Of a DNA stretch of 64,000 nucleotides, positions 9,357 through 20,323 are shown piece by piece. Source of the stretch: Paramacrobiotus metropolitanus. Its lineage: Eukaryota > Tardigrada > Eutardigrada > Parachela > Macrobiotidae. Each line of letters starts with the position of its first letter. The stretch's first letter is position 1. A program made the translations under genes and the position numbers. The notes beneath the pieces were generated by a model, which was not told the DNA's origin, made no database searches, and was given only the letters and a program-made list of their open reading frames with translations. The DNA lies in NCBI RefSeq assembly GCF_019649055.1, contig NW_026570247.1, positions 1,116,001 through 1,180,000 on the forward strand, written 5' to 3'.

Positions 9357-9910
9357 ATGACTCAAACGGATCTCATTATGAAGTCGTACAATTGATACGC
9401 ATCTATTCCAAAGCTGAAGCAGTATTCCTAAGACGTACATTCGATACGCACCTTATTCCTACAAGCGGATGTGATGAAAGTCGCACGAAGATGCGCAAAG
9501 ATGCTCAAGCGGAGCGAAGTTGCTCAAAATGGAGCGGAATGGGCCCAAGATGCGGTAAACGGTGGACAGGACCTGTGACCTATGCCAGTCAATGGAGGAT
9601 CCTAGTCTACATGTTTCATTTAACCACTTTTGTTGATCTGTTTTAACTGTTGATCTGTTTATATGGAATAGTATTTTTATACAGATCTCTTTAATTCACA
9701 TTGTGCATTTGGAATCATGTGATAAGAAGGATTAAGAGAATTTGATGTTTTTTTTACGAGAGCGCGCACAGACCACCGATCGGAGCGAGATGGAATGGAA
9801 TTAGCTTCGACGGAGCTCAGCCTCCCACCCAGAGGCATGTGAGGCGATGGCTCCTCTGCGTCCACCTTAGTGACGCTACTGGAGTTGGGGGAGTGCTTCG
9901 TTGCACTACG

Positions 9911-9927
9911 CATGGGGATTCCCCATG
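9911..9927. repeat. Perfect short palindrome at the edge of the tandem repeats
   Basis: CATGGGG (9911-9917) and CCCCATG (9921-9927) flank ATT, just before the first ~265-bp repeat unit. The stretch 9650-9910 shows nothing else I can name. Confidence 0.45.
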
Positions 9928-9939
9928 GAATTACCGTCT

Positions 9940-10476
9940 GTGGCGTGGCTCTCTTCTGATTGGCTGACGGCTGCTGTTCACTGTGTTCACTATGCGCCGT
10001 GCAGTTTACATGTGAGATATTTGGTAGACGTTAGCTCACCGAGCATTGAACGTCAGTGTGTTGGTTTTCACGATAGAGAACGCTAATAAAGTGTACTACG
10101 TAGACTGGATATCGTGCGTTGTGCTTTTCTTCCCTAAAACGTCACGTATTACACTCCACGGAGTCCTGTCAGTCTGGGCTACCGTCCTGGACTCTTTCAC
10201 AGTCCACGGTGATATCTCATTGGTTGACGGCTACAGCCGTTCATTGTGTTCACTATGTGTGATGCATTTAGCATTGCCGAGAGCAGATGGAATGGGGCTC
10301 TCTGAGCGGTCTGAACGTCAGTGTGTTTTGGTTCTCAATCGAAGACGCTAATAAAGTGTACAACGTTAGCTGGATATCGTGCGTTGCGCATTTATCCCTA
10401 GGGACGTTACGTTTTACACTCCACAGAGTCCTGTCAGTCTGGGCTTCTGTCCTGGACTCTTATCCAGTCCACGGTT
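9940..10476 (+). repeat. Two tandem ~265-bp LTR- or promoter-like units
   Basis: Unit 1 (about 9940-10212) and unit 2 (about 10213-10476) share an ATTGG box (gATTGGcTGACGG, cATTGGtTGACGG), TGTTCACTATG, GAACGTCAGTGTG, GCTAATAAAGTGTA with a poly(A)-signal-like AATAAAG, TGGATATCGTGCGTTG, and ACTCCAC-GAGTCCTGTCAGTCTGGG. The order CCAAT-type box then AATAAA, placed after the large frames, resembles the control region of a retroelement. I see no clear TG..CA borders or target duplication. Confidence 0.6.
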
Positions 10477-10539
10477 ATACTGTATTCATGTGGTATTCTC
10501 CGCTTCCGCTACAGTATTATGATTTCACTGTTCTCTGAT

Positions 10540-11265
10540 AACGAGCCGGTATTCCTACGAATTCCGTCTGTATTCTTATCGTATTAACAAATTGTTTATT
10601 ACTTAGCTTTGATGTAGGGCTGCAGTCTTCTTTAGCGTATCGAGGTATTCTCATGTAATCCGCAAGTATTCTGCCGAAATCAAGGCGTATCCTGATTTTC
10701 TACTTAAGAATCCCAAGAATACATGGGGCATACGGGCGGAATACAGGAGAATACGGGAGAACACTAAAAAGACAACAGTCATGGCTAAATGCTAGATAAC
10801 GGAAAAAACCTCGCGAATACAGTAGGAATACAGGTGGAATACGGATGGACTACTTGGGAAAACTGCTGAAGACTAAAGGTTACCTTAGTCACAGAGGCGA
10901 GATTGATATGCATGCGGAGTGTGCCCGTATTCTCACGTATAAGGCCTGTATTCCTAAGGTATTCCCTAACTCGCCTATTTCGCCTCTATGACTGCAGTTA
11001 TCTGGCAGCATATTAGATCATTCCCACGTATCGGCTTGTGTTCACCACGTATTCCCTACTGTCTACTGTAGTTAGAAACCTAAGAAGCTTAATAACCGAA
11101 GAATACATTGTTAACACGGACAGCATACGGGTAGAATACGCTGGAAATCCTGGAATAAGGTAATACAACAGAGGAAGACCTACAAGTAGTCAGACCGACT
11201 CAGACGTACTTGGAAAAGCAAAATGTTATAATGGAGAATACAACGTGAATACAGTACCCTCGTAA
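10540..11265. repeat. Repeat-rich stretch of GTATTC / GAATAC words
   Basis: The left part repeats GTATTC-type words and the right part repeats GAATAC-type words, with inner blocks AGAGGCGA (near 10896) and TCGCCTCT (near 10980) inverted to each other. It looks like an old, internally repetitive foldback element. No coding potential is seen. Confidence 0.45.
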
Positions 11266-11270
11266 GGCAC

Positions 11271-11430
11271 ATAGTTTTTACGCGTCACCGCACGACGCTG
11301 GGTTACAGACTTGCAGCTGCTAACGTCGCGAATGGACGTAAAACAACCTGGAACCGAAGGTTCCATATGGAACCGGAGCCGGACGGAACACAGACTGTGC
11401 AATCTGAAATAGGCTAATATTACTAGACGA
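11271..11430 (+). repeat. Dispersed repeat, copy 1
   Basis: Bases 11271-11308 are identical to 49772-49809. The part from about 11325 to 11420 (GGACGTAAAACAAC, GGAACCGAAGGTTCCA, AATAGGCTAATATT) matches 39775-39890 in the reverse direction. The stretch 11430-12060 that follows shows only AT-rich sequence before gene A. Confidence 0.7.
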
Positions 11431-12063
11431 CAGGAATACGCATACGGGCAAGTACGAATACTATGATAAGCAGAGAAGTTTTGAGTAAATTTGACACAGC
11501 ACAGTTGACAAACTGACAGTGAAACTGGAATTTTTCCAGCCCTCCGCTAAGTATCCTATAAAATTACTATTTTGACTGCGCAAAACATTTTTCATCATCG
11601 TTTAAACTTGGATAAGGAAATTGGCAGTGAATGTGGAACGACATCTAATTTACGCTATTATGGTTGATGTATTATGGTTAATGATGTGATCCACAAATCG
11701 GCAATAGAAACCCGCTGCGCAGTGTTCAAGCAAAGCCCAAGCATAATGAATGCTTGTTACACTTTATATAATAGTCTTTCCGCTGTTTATTCGTACGTAT
11801 ACACTAAGCTACCAGCCCAATTTTGCACAATCACAGTTCAAAAAACCAAGCAGAATGAATACTCTCCAATGACTGAACAGCGGGCCGTGCAGATGACATT
11901 GTTGACTAGCAAGTTTTCATTGCCGATTCTCTGCGTACAGGATTCTAACCGTCTAAAGCAAAGCGTTATTTTAATATTCAGATTTTTTAACGATCTTTTA
12001 AAGTACCTCTTCATAACCGCCTTGCATTTATACATTAACACTCATCAATCCTTCGACGTCAAT

Positions 12064-13557
12064 ATGGTGCTGGAACCGGGCACGGTCCATGAGAAGACGG
12101 TTGCGGATATTCGCCGATGCATTGTAAAGACCATCAGCATCCAAACTGCTATCGTTGTCGGCGTCGGGGTTGGCATCTTCGTCCTGCCGTTCACCGTACT
12201 GAGTAAGTTGATCCAGTTTAGCGTGTATGCTTAGCTTATGCTTCGTTAATTGATTGATTGGTACGTCGCGGGTCTGTCCCAGCGCATACAATGTAAAAAA
12301 CGCGTTTTTATTCGATTCTCCTGTGCTGGCCTCACGGGGAGGTTCTTTTAATACCGAACTGAAGCTGCTAGACCGTTTCCATTCAACATTTCGAATTGCT
12401 TTTTCAGGGAGAAATACAGAGGCAGATTTTGACAATCTAGGCTGGAAGTTGGAAGTGGACTTAACAAGTAAGGTCAACAATACGTACGAAAAACAATTGC
12501 GTAAAGCAGATGAATCCAGTCTAATACGATTCTTCACATTGCGTCTAACTATTCTGACCAGCTTACCATGAGAGTAGCATGACTGCCGCACATAACACAT
12601 TTATCGGAAGCTGGCCAAGCTACAAAGCTTTTCCACACCTGACTTTAATTTATGCTGATGTATAGCAATATCCAGTGAAATAGTCTCGTGAAATATCTAG
12701 TGAATCCTTGTAGCCAACCACAGCGGAATGAATATTTTTGGTTGTTTCATAATTATGGGACGACTTACTGAACTGGGTCGTCGCAAAGGTCAACCGCATG
12801 CGATCAGTCCTACGAGAATGACGACCAACAAAACTAATAAAACCTAGAAAAGCCTAGGAAAACCCTACGAAAACTAAGACGGTTTAGCAGAACCTTAGCT
12901 AACTTCGGGACTGGTCGGCTCGTCCCAGGTCCTGTATGAAAACGGTACACCTAAAACTCAAGTACTTTAAAATAGCCGGATCATCTTCCGGTAAAGCACC
13001 AGCTGACGCTACGGATACTGAGGACAAGCTGGCTAGAACAAGCAGTAACAAACATGACAAACCGATTAGACAGCATAACTTTTCTTTTAACGATGTATAT
13101 TTCCTCCGTTATTTCGTAGCCGACGATTCCACACCGATCAGTCTGTACGCTATCAGCGTTATCCTCATCTTGACTTCCGTCGTCGGCATCTTGAGCGCTA
13201 TCCGTGCCCACACCATCGCACCGACGGACATCGTCTTCCCGACACGGGCGGACCCGACCGAAGCGCTCTCTGTCGTGGAAATGATGGCAGCCCAACGGTA
13301 CCCCATGGTGTACGCCTTCCCCAGTACAACTACGCACTGTTGGGGGTGCTGGCCGCGGCGTGAGCACCGTTCCGGGCGATATTCAGCGCGGCCATGGAGC
13401 CAAAATCCTGTGGCCATTAATTGCTTTCGGAGCCGGCTTCTTCCTGCTAGTGGCTTTTGTTATCGATAGTTTTGTCGCGGCGGATCGTTACGCTGCGGAA
13501 CTGCAGTCACGACGGGAATGGCTCGAGGATGAAGAACTGCGACGCTCCTGGCAATGA
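12064..13557 (+). pseudogene. Four-TM family gene A, frame-broken
   Basis: Exon 1 (12064-12202) starts MVLEPGTVHEK and encodes the first membrane helix (TISIQTAIVVGVGVGIFVL). The donor is GTAAGT in phase 1. Exon 2 starts at 13120 after TTTCGTAG with TM2 (ISLYAISVILILTSVVGIL) and the family signature DPTEALSVVEM. About 13318 the frame breaks: relative to B and C one base is missing in the FRHYNYAL block and more in the next helix. It resumes in another frame with WPLIAFGAGF and FVAADRY to a stop at 13555-13557, lacking the usual LPxETLQTVLRNN tail. It is a pseudogene or carries consensus errors. The 917-bp intron holds a CCTAGG/CCTACG-rich repeat near 12770-12905. Confidence 0.75.
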
Positions 13558-14018
13558 GAACGGGACGCCAGTGTCGAACGCAGTGTACCTGCCTGCGACC
13601 GGCAGCGTTCGCAGAGCGGACGCTGCAGGTGCTTCTGCGTAGTAATCCAACCGGGTTGGCCATTTGGTGATTTTTTTGTTCCTGATATAAGTCTGCTTGT
13701 CTGCGCTTTGCTCACATTGATTTAAGCGCAATGTATTGCATCAGAGCGCGCTCCCCGTCATATTCTTTCTCGGTGGGCGGTTACTACCCCTGAGTCCGCA
13801 CCGGCAGTTCATGCAGTAGACATCTGATTGTGTCGATCGAATTGCCGGGGACTGTGCGAATTATTCTGCGAAATAATAAAGCAGCGCTTGGTTTCTCTGC
13901 CACCACTTAAACACGTCGATAACTGAAGTCTTATGTTCTTCTGTTCGCACTGGCGTCCCTGGCAGCAAGCCTACCCGTATGGTCGTTTAAGTGAAACGCT
14001 ATGATAAATCGATGAGCA

Positions 14019-14402
14019 ATGGTCGTTTAAGTGGAACACCTTAAATATTAAAGTCTACAAACCGATTCTCTTCCAATTTTTTTCTTTATCCGTTTAAAGA
14101 GAATGTATCCTTTACATAGTACTTACAAATTGTAAAAACCTTGAGCCGTTTTTTTTGCCTTTGCGGCGTAAAGAAATCAGTGACGAAAGCGCTTTAGCCA
14201 CGCCACATGAGTCACTACACCACACCCGGGTAAATTACAGTAACAGCCACACGTGCGCGGCTGCGCCTTAAAATTTGGCTTGAATTTTTTTCTAATGCTA
14301 ATGTCTTTAAAACTGAAATCGATTTTGCTTTTACGTCTCTACGTTAACTTCGTAAACGGCGATGGCGCAGTTACTTTCAAGTTGTTCCACTTAAACGACC
14401 AT
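14019..14402. mobile_element. MITE with 19-bp perfect terminal inverted repeats
   Basis: ATGGTCGTTTAAGTGGAAC (14019-14037) is the exact reverse complement of 14384-14402. A second, diverged copy of the left end sits at 13977-13996. The interior has no coding potential. The rest of 13558-14700 is intergenic sequence with a poly(A)-signal-like AATAATAAA near 13873 that may end gene A. Confidence 0.7.
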
Positions 14403-14708
14403 CGGTCACTGGCTTATCACTGCGTGCCGATCATACGAGTAGGTGATACAGGGGTAAGTATATGAATTGTTAATTATTTATGTCTTGACTGCAAGCTGGC
14501 AGTAACGTCGCAGTCGGCATTGACAAAACAGAAGCCGACACACAAAATGGAACAATGCGACCGGTGCGCTTCATGCACACTGTATAGTGTATACGCATGT
14601 ATGTACAGTACCTGTACATAGACGGCTGGTTTTTTTTGTATTGCACACTCAGTATACCGCATACAACATTCACACCGCAAAAAAAACTCAGTTTCTGATT
14701 TGAACAAT

Positions 14709-14755
14709 CTCCGATGATCGCACCAGCCTACATAATCCGGAGAAGCGCTGCAGGC
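14709..14755 (+). promoter_or_regulatory. Conserved upstream element of gene B
   Basis: CTCCGATGATCGCA ... AGCGCTGCAGGC is found at a similar distance (about 160-290 bp) before the start of genes B, C, D and E. In B the central hairpin seen in C is reduced to its left edge (CAGCCTACATA). Confidence 0.55.
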
Positions 14756-14820
14756 AAAATAGCCATTTCACTGCACACTCTTTGGCAGGCAAAATGGCCA
14801 TTTCACTGCACACTCTTTGG
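14751..14820 (+). repeat. Two tandem 35-bp units
   Basis: Units 14751-14785 and 14786-14820 differ at one base. They begin inside the conserved CAGGC of the upstream element of gene B. Confidence 0.85.
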
Positions 14821-14951
14821 TCTTGAGCGTAAATTTTAGTACGCATGTAGTGCACGAAACAAACGGCTTTTCAGTATCTGAAATTATAACAACATAATAA
14901 TAATAATTATAATATGTACTGCAATCACGTGTAAGCCGCACTGTCCATATT

Positions 14952-16559
14952 ATGGAGCATATACGTATTCCACATTATTCTGCCAGCGCTCATATTACAG
15001 CGCAACTCCACGGGACAGCATCATGGGAACAGCGCAACACAGCCATCCCCGATGAGACGCCGGTCGCCGACATCCGCCGGCGAATGCTGCTGGCCATCGC
15101 CATCCAGACCGGGATCATTGTCAGCGTCGGCATTCTCATCGTCGTTCTGGCGCCCATCGTTTTGCGTAAGTTGAGCAGAAAAAATGAAAAAAAAGCGCGT
15201 GAAACGAGCGCACTGAATATTTACTTACCGCTACTGAACCAATTGGCCCAGGTGTTCTTAGCACCAGATTCGTGTACATCCATGAAAACTTTCGCTGTCG
15301 TGCTTGCCCTAACACTTTTTTTGCTTCGCTTTGTGATATTTTGTAGAAATGATTTCCATGGGCGTGGAAACCGCTTGTGAGCGCAACATTCGGTCGGAGT
15401 TATGGCAGCAAGAAAATTCCAAAAAGTTTAAATGCGTTCAGCTGTATGTACCAAAAGTCAGATTGTAAACCGACCTTCTTCAAATTTTGCATATAGATGC
15501 ACGTAAGTATAAAGATCGTTTTTTCACCGTTCGAGAGTTATGGCTGCAAAATTACTCCATTTGTTTTCAATTTTAAAATGAATTACAAGATTTTCGAAAT
15601 TCTTTTTGATTTGAAAAAATGGTGTAACTTGCAGCCATAACTCTCGAACTCTGGTTTGATGAAAAACGATCTTTACACTTACGTGCATTTATGTATGTGC
15701 AAAATTTGAAGAAGGTCGGTTGATAATGAGACTTTTGGTACACCTGAGTGCATATAATATAACTTTTGGAATTTTTGTTGGCAGCCATAACTCCCGAACC
15801 GAAAGTTGCGCGCACAAACGGTTTTCACGCCCATCATCGGCCCATGTACTCTGCATACGGGTACAAGTAATTTGGCTACCAAATGTCATAAAGCAATGCA
15901 AATAAGTGTTTGGGAAAGGCGAAAGCTTTCGTGGATGTACACGATCCTCATGCTATGTACTGTATACCTGCCTAAATCCCTTAACAGCTCTGTGCTTTTT
16001 AGCCATGGCATCCGTTCCCATCAGCCTGTACCTCATCGGCGGCGTTCTTATCCTGACGCTCTTCGTTAGCGCACTAAGCGCCTATCGTGTCCACGCCATA
16101 AAGTCCATCGGCGGCTTCCAAGCCCCCGCCGACCCGACCGAAGCCCTGTCGGTCGTAGAGATGCAGGAAGCCAAGCAGTTTCCCGTGTTGTACGCCTTCC
16201 GCCACTACAACTACGCGCTGTTGGGCGTGCTGAGCGGCAGCTTGATCGGTGTTGTCAGCCAAATCGTGAGAGATCTCCAGCACGGCCAGGTGGCGAATAT
16301 ACAGTGGCCCCTCCTCGCCTTCGGTGCCGGGTTCATCCTGCTGGCGACCTGTAATACCTACAATTTTGTCGCGACGGAGGGCTACGCTAAAGAGCTCCAG
16401 GCGAAACGCCGGGATTTCTTCTCCTTCGAGGAGATACGCCGCCGACAGCTTAAACGGAGTTCCGCCGCCGGGGCGCCGGTGACGTTCAACCCTTTACCTG
16501 CGCATCTTCCGGTTTCTGCCCCCGAAGAGACGCTGCAGACCGTTCTTCGAAATAAGTAA
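14952..16559 (+). CDS. Four-TM family gene B, intact
   Basis: Exon 1 is 14952-15165 (phase 1, donor GTAAGT) and exon 2 is 16003-16559 (acceptor TTTTTAG), giving 256 residues. Exon 1 encodes a short hydrophilic N-terminus, DIRRRMLLAIAIQT and one helix ending VVLAPIVL. Exon 2 encodes TM2 (SLYLIGGVLILTLFVSAL), a cytosolic or lumenal loop with DPTEALSVVEMQEAK, TM3 (YNYALLGVLSGSLIGVV), a short loop, TM4 (WPLLAFGAGFILLATC), then a charged tail with EELQ/RRDFFSFEE and the end PEETLQTVLRNK. The family is unknown to me. The repeated helix-loop design and absence of a cleavable signal suggest an integral membrane protein. The intron carries a foldback repeat. The 3' flank resembles that of gene C, so B and C are close duplicates. 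Confidence 0.8.
15380..15811. repeat. Foldback repeat in the intron of gene B
   Basis: Left arm about 15380-15552 and right arm about 15632-15811 are inverted copies sharing ACCGACCTTCTTCAAATTTT and ACGATCTTTA-type words, with ends reading GCGCAACTTTCGGTTCGGGAG on the reverse strand. The centre is AT-rich. It is a typical non-coding foldback element. Confidence 0.75.
15782..15987 (+). repeat. Dispersed repeat continuing from the foldback arm
   Basis: This stretch matches 57000-57182 over its length: CATAACTCCCGAACCG, TTGCGCGCACAAACGGTTTTC, TGTTTGGGA, GTACACGA and CCCTTAACA occur in the same order. The two copies differ by small gaps. Confidence 0.7.
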
Positions 16560-18660
16560 ATGCTCAGGCCCGTCCAATGATTTTTGAAATTTTTAATGTT
16601 GATCGTAAGCTCTGTAAGTCAGTCTGTAAGTTGGGCTTTATATAAAACTGTTGACTAAGTTATTAAAGATTTAAACGAATTTAAATTGCAATGCCACTGA
16701 ATTATTTCATGTGAAATCCTTTTTTATTTTTTTTTTTAAATAAGGTATTGCACGCGTGGCATGTGTCACTACAAAAATGTATTAATACAAGTACGAGTGC
16801 TGCATTAGTATTATGGGCGGTCTACTGTGTATAATATATATCCATATCGAATTGAATCACTAATAACAGAAATTATTGTTAGAACATTATGATCGACGTG
16901 CTTGTTGCGTATGGCAGTGACACTGACGTATAAATCGGCGTTATGAAACCGGTAATAAACCAATTCGTAATTCGTACTTTTCTAGCAAAGTTTTTTTTGC
17001 GTATACGGCGTAACAGGCTTATAATACTGGCTAAACTATAAAACCCACAGCTCAAAAAACCGTTTCAGCACGAACTTTCCTGATTAAGTTTTAAAATAAT
17101 AGTTATTTATTAAACAAGTTTTTAAGCGTGTATTACATGGGCACTTTGATTATTATGTGTGATGCTGATGTGTGTTTTCTTCTTGTTGGACCTACGATGT
17201 CATCTGCAACGCCGGCTTGATACCACTTGTGATTTTTTCTAACGACGACAGCTGCAAAGACAAAAATGATACTGACATCATGCTTTCTGTGCGAGCTACC
17301 GCACTGGAACCGCTGTATAAAATCGTTGTATTAAAATATGAGCAGTTAAACTTATTTAGTGACAGGAAAAAACAATAATCGCACCTGCTTAGAACTGGGA
17401 AGCGGTGTTTGTCACTGTATGTAATCAACGGGCAGTACTCGTATTCGTGTCGCTTCTCGTACACGCACTCTGTTTGTTTACTTTGAAGATTGCTTCAAAA
17501 CGTACTTTAACGTACTTTAACAATTTCCTAGCCGTATCGTGCTGTATCGGTAACGGTAGCCTTATCGATGCGCTTATACGAACAGTAGACGTACTAGTGT
17601 ACGTGAGCGACGGTTCTTCCGCACTCCGCAGGCAAATGCGCAATAAAGAGCGGCTACTAATCAAGAAAAACTCCTGAAGTAATTTGAGGATATCGTGCAG
17701 ACCGTGCCGCTGCCGCATTTGGCTGTGCATTACTACTGTAGCGGCTCGATTAAGTGGCACCACAGAGTTTTTCGTTGCAGGGGCTATTTTGTTTTGGGAC
17801 AACTAAGACGGTTTAATTAACAAAACGCTTGCCGACTTCATGGCGGGTCGACATAGTGTCTGCTCGGCTAAGTGACGGGTTCACTTTGTCTGGCCATCCA
17901 CTGGATGGCATCCAGTGATCTGGAATTTCACTCATTCTGGCAGTTACCAACATTATAATCATAAGTGATTTCGTGAGGTTGTATGATGTATCCTGTTCCG
18001 ACTTGCAGTAGGAACAGGATCCCCTTTTCCTCCTCTTGTTACGTTATAAACTCCACTAGCGTGACGGGCTGCCCCTGGCACTGTATGTAGCTAAGTCTAA
18101 CGTAGAAATCCCGACGTGGATTTTGAGACTTTATTTAGGAAACACAATTCAAGTGACTGCTAGATGACTTCCAGTGGACTAAACCAGAGTGGACCATCTA
18201 GCATTGGCAAGCTTGGCGCTTATATAGCCACATTCGGGTTAACATCCTCATTAAGAAACTTCTGGAAACTTTCAAAGCCAAAGATCACTCAATTAAGAAC
18301 ATCATAACAAGAGATACAGAGAAGGCTGGAATTCTGTCGATTCTGGTCTTATCAACTTACGCCCAAATATAGAACTAATTGATATTCTCTCAGTTCTCTT
18401 TGTGGCTAATGATTTTGTTTACGCCAGGCTGTATCTTAAAATAGCTCACACGGGGCTGTGTGGCTGGTAACACTCTCCAGATGAAGTATACTACATGCTT
18501 TAGAAAAAGCCGGACCGTCTTCCACCAAATTAATAAACCTTCTGTTATGCGCAGGATATACATTGAAGACAAGCCATTTAAAACAGCCAGTAACAACGTA
18601 ACTTCCATTTTAAAGCTCTTCTACGCCTAATGCCGCTCTAGACTGTACTTATTAATTCCT
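16560..18660. other. Intergenic spacer with scattered hairpins
   Basis: No gene is supported. Near 16980-17090 there is a block (TTTCTAGCAAA ... CTAAACTATAAAA ... CAAAAAACCGTTTCA) that recurs near 21128-21215 upstream of gene D. A block near 17195-17260 (ATCTGCAACGCCGGCTTGAT) recurs downstream of D and E. Perfect hairpins are at 17899-17917 (CACTGGATG/CATCCAGTG) and 17990-18020 (ATCCTGTTCC/GGAACAGGAT). Confidence 0.5.
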
Positions 18661-18700
18661 GGTCGACGATTCCGCGCCGATCAATGACGTCGAAGTCTGC
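18661..18700 (+). pseudogene. Relic of a four-TM family exon 2
   Basis: GACGATTCCGCGCCGATCA resembles the start of exon 2 of gene A (GACGATTCCACACCGATCA at 13122). After about 25 bases similarity stops and the sequence passes into the upstream unit shared by genes B and C. Confidence 0.45.
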
Positions 18701-18873
18701 ATTTAAAAAGAAGCAGTCGACAAACGAAATGGAACTATACGGTTGATGCGCTGCATGTGCACTTCATATGCATGTACCTGTGCACATTAGGTTGGCTGTT
18801 TTCACATTTCGCACTTACCATGCCGACTAGAATATCCACGCCGCAAAAAAATCCGTTTCAGAAATTAACAATG

Positions 18874-18987
18874 TCCGATGATATCATCAGCCTAAATAAC
18901 ATCTGCACGCGTATATGATATACGCGTGCAGATGTTACTTAGGCTGATATACGTTACATATATCCAAAGGAGCGCTGCAGGCCATAC
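18874..18987 (+). promoter_or_regulatory. Conserved upstream element of gene C with a 29-bp hairpin
   Basis: The element begins TCCGATGATATCATCAGCC and ends AGCGCTGCAGGC. Between them, 18886-18914 and 18920-18948 are inverted copies with one mismatch in 29 and a 5-base loop ATGAT. Genes D (21245-21257) and E (23086-23105) carry smaller, different hairpins at the same place. Confidence 0.6.
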
Positions 18988-19272
18988 TGTTGACTAGCAG
19001 TAACAATCATTTCGCTGCGTTATTGTTGAGCGTACATTTCTATGAGCATTTCGTGCAAGCAGCCCACCGTTAATCAGTACTCCAAGCTGTAAACAATTTT
19101 ATAACAGAACCGCGGTTGTGCTGACGATATTGTGGACTAACAAGCTTTTCGCGAGTATACAGAACTTCAGCGTACATTTCTGCAGACAGTACTGCAGGAA
19201 GAAAACAATTTTTATTATTCGAATTTTCTAACGATCTGGTGTCCGGAACCACGTTTACGCCGCGTTGTCCCT

Positions 19273-20323
19273 ATGGAGCAGTTGACAGTGACGGTTACAC
19301 AGCATGAGTCTGGCAGCGGCCATGCGATATGGGCACCGGCCACCATAGTCAGCCAGGATCCGATAAATGAGACCCAGCCTGACCCAGCCGTCGAGGGTGT
19401 CCGCCGGCGCATACTGCTGACCATCGCCATCCAGACCGTCATCATTGTCACCGTCGGCATTCTTATCGTCGCTCTGGCGCCCACTGTCTTGCGTACGTAA
19501 AGCAACACTTAAAAAACGAGTCCGTAAAGGCGATACTAACCGTTACTTTTATACTCTTTAACAAGACAATATACACTCTTCCCCCATTAGAAAGCTACGG
19601 GTACAGCGTTGGCGTTTGGCGCAGACAGGAAAAACCGGTTTGAAAATTAGCACGAAGCGTTAGTACCGTACAGCTGCCTATTATGTACGTGCACAGACAG
19701 CCATGACTATTAGTATAATAGCGAAGTATGGTGAAGCATTCAGACAACACACAGCTCTCTGCTTTTCAGCCGTGGCGTCCGTTCCGGTCAGCGTGTACCT
19801 CATCGGCGGCGTTCTCATCCTGACATCCCTCGTCAGCGCACTGAGCGCCTATCGTGTCTACACCATCCAATCCATCGGCGACTCCCACACCTCCGCCGAC
19901 CTGATCGAAGCCCTGTCGTCCATGAAGGTGCAGGATGCCAAGCGGTTCCCCGTGCTGTACGCTTTCCGCCACTACAACTACGCGCTATTGGGCGAGCTGG
20001 GCGGCAGCGTGATCGGTGTCGGCAGCGAAATCCCGGGGGATCTTCAGAGCGGCCAAGTGGCCAGTATTAAGTGGCCGCTCATCGCGTTCGGTGCCGCGTT
20101 CGTCCTACTGGTGGCCTGTATTATCTATAATTTTGTCGCGGCGGACGGCTACGCAAAGGAACTCCAGGCGAAACGCCGGGATTTCTTTTCCTTCGAGGAA
20201 ATGCACCGCCGACAGATGGAGCAAGGCGCTGCCGGGGCGCCGGTTACATTCGAACCTTTACCGGCGCATCTTCCTGTGTCTTCCCCGGAGGAGACACTGC
20301 AGACCGTTCTTCGTAATAATTAA
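19273..20323 (+). CDS. Four-TM family gene C, intact
   Basis: Exon 1 is 19273-19492 (phase 1, donor GTACGT) and exon 2 is 19770-20323 (acceptor GCTTTTCAG), giving 257 residues. Exon 1 encodes a Thr/Gln-rich start, VRRRILLTIAIQT and helix 1 (VIIVTVGILIVALAPTVL). Exon 2 encodes TM2 (VYLIGGVLILTSLVSALS), a loop with EALSSMKVQDAKRFP, TM3 from YNYALLGELGGS, TM4 (WPLIAFGAAFVLLVACIIY), FVAADGYAKELQAKRRDFF and the end PEETLQTVLRNN. It is closest to B in protein and 3' flank. An AATAAAA poly(A) signal lies near 20403. Confidence 0.8.

Noticed and set aside
9293-9646. 117-codon plus-strand frame
   Set aside because: It overlaps the folded RNA structure at 9318-9356 and contains direct repeats of GATACGCA; composition is not protein-like.
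12028-12600. Long minus-strand open frame (190 codons)
   Set aside because: It is the opposite strand of exon 1 of family gene A and its intron; the plus strand has paralogs and splice sites, this frame has none.
17405-17802. Open frames on both strands in the spacer after gene B
   Set aside because: Neither has a domain, splice support or a paralog, and a 10-bp tandem (CGTACTTTAA) lies within.
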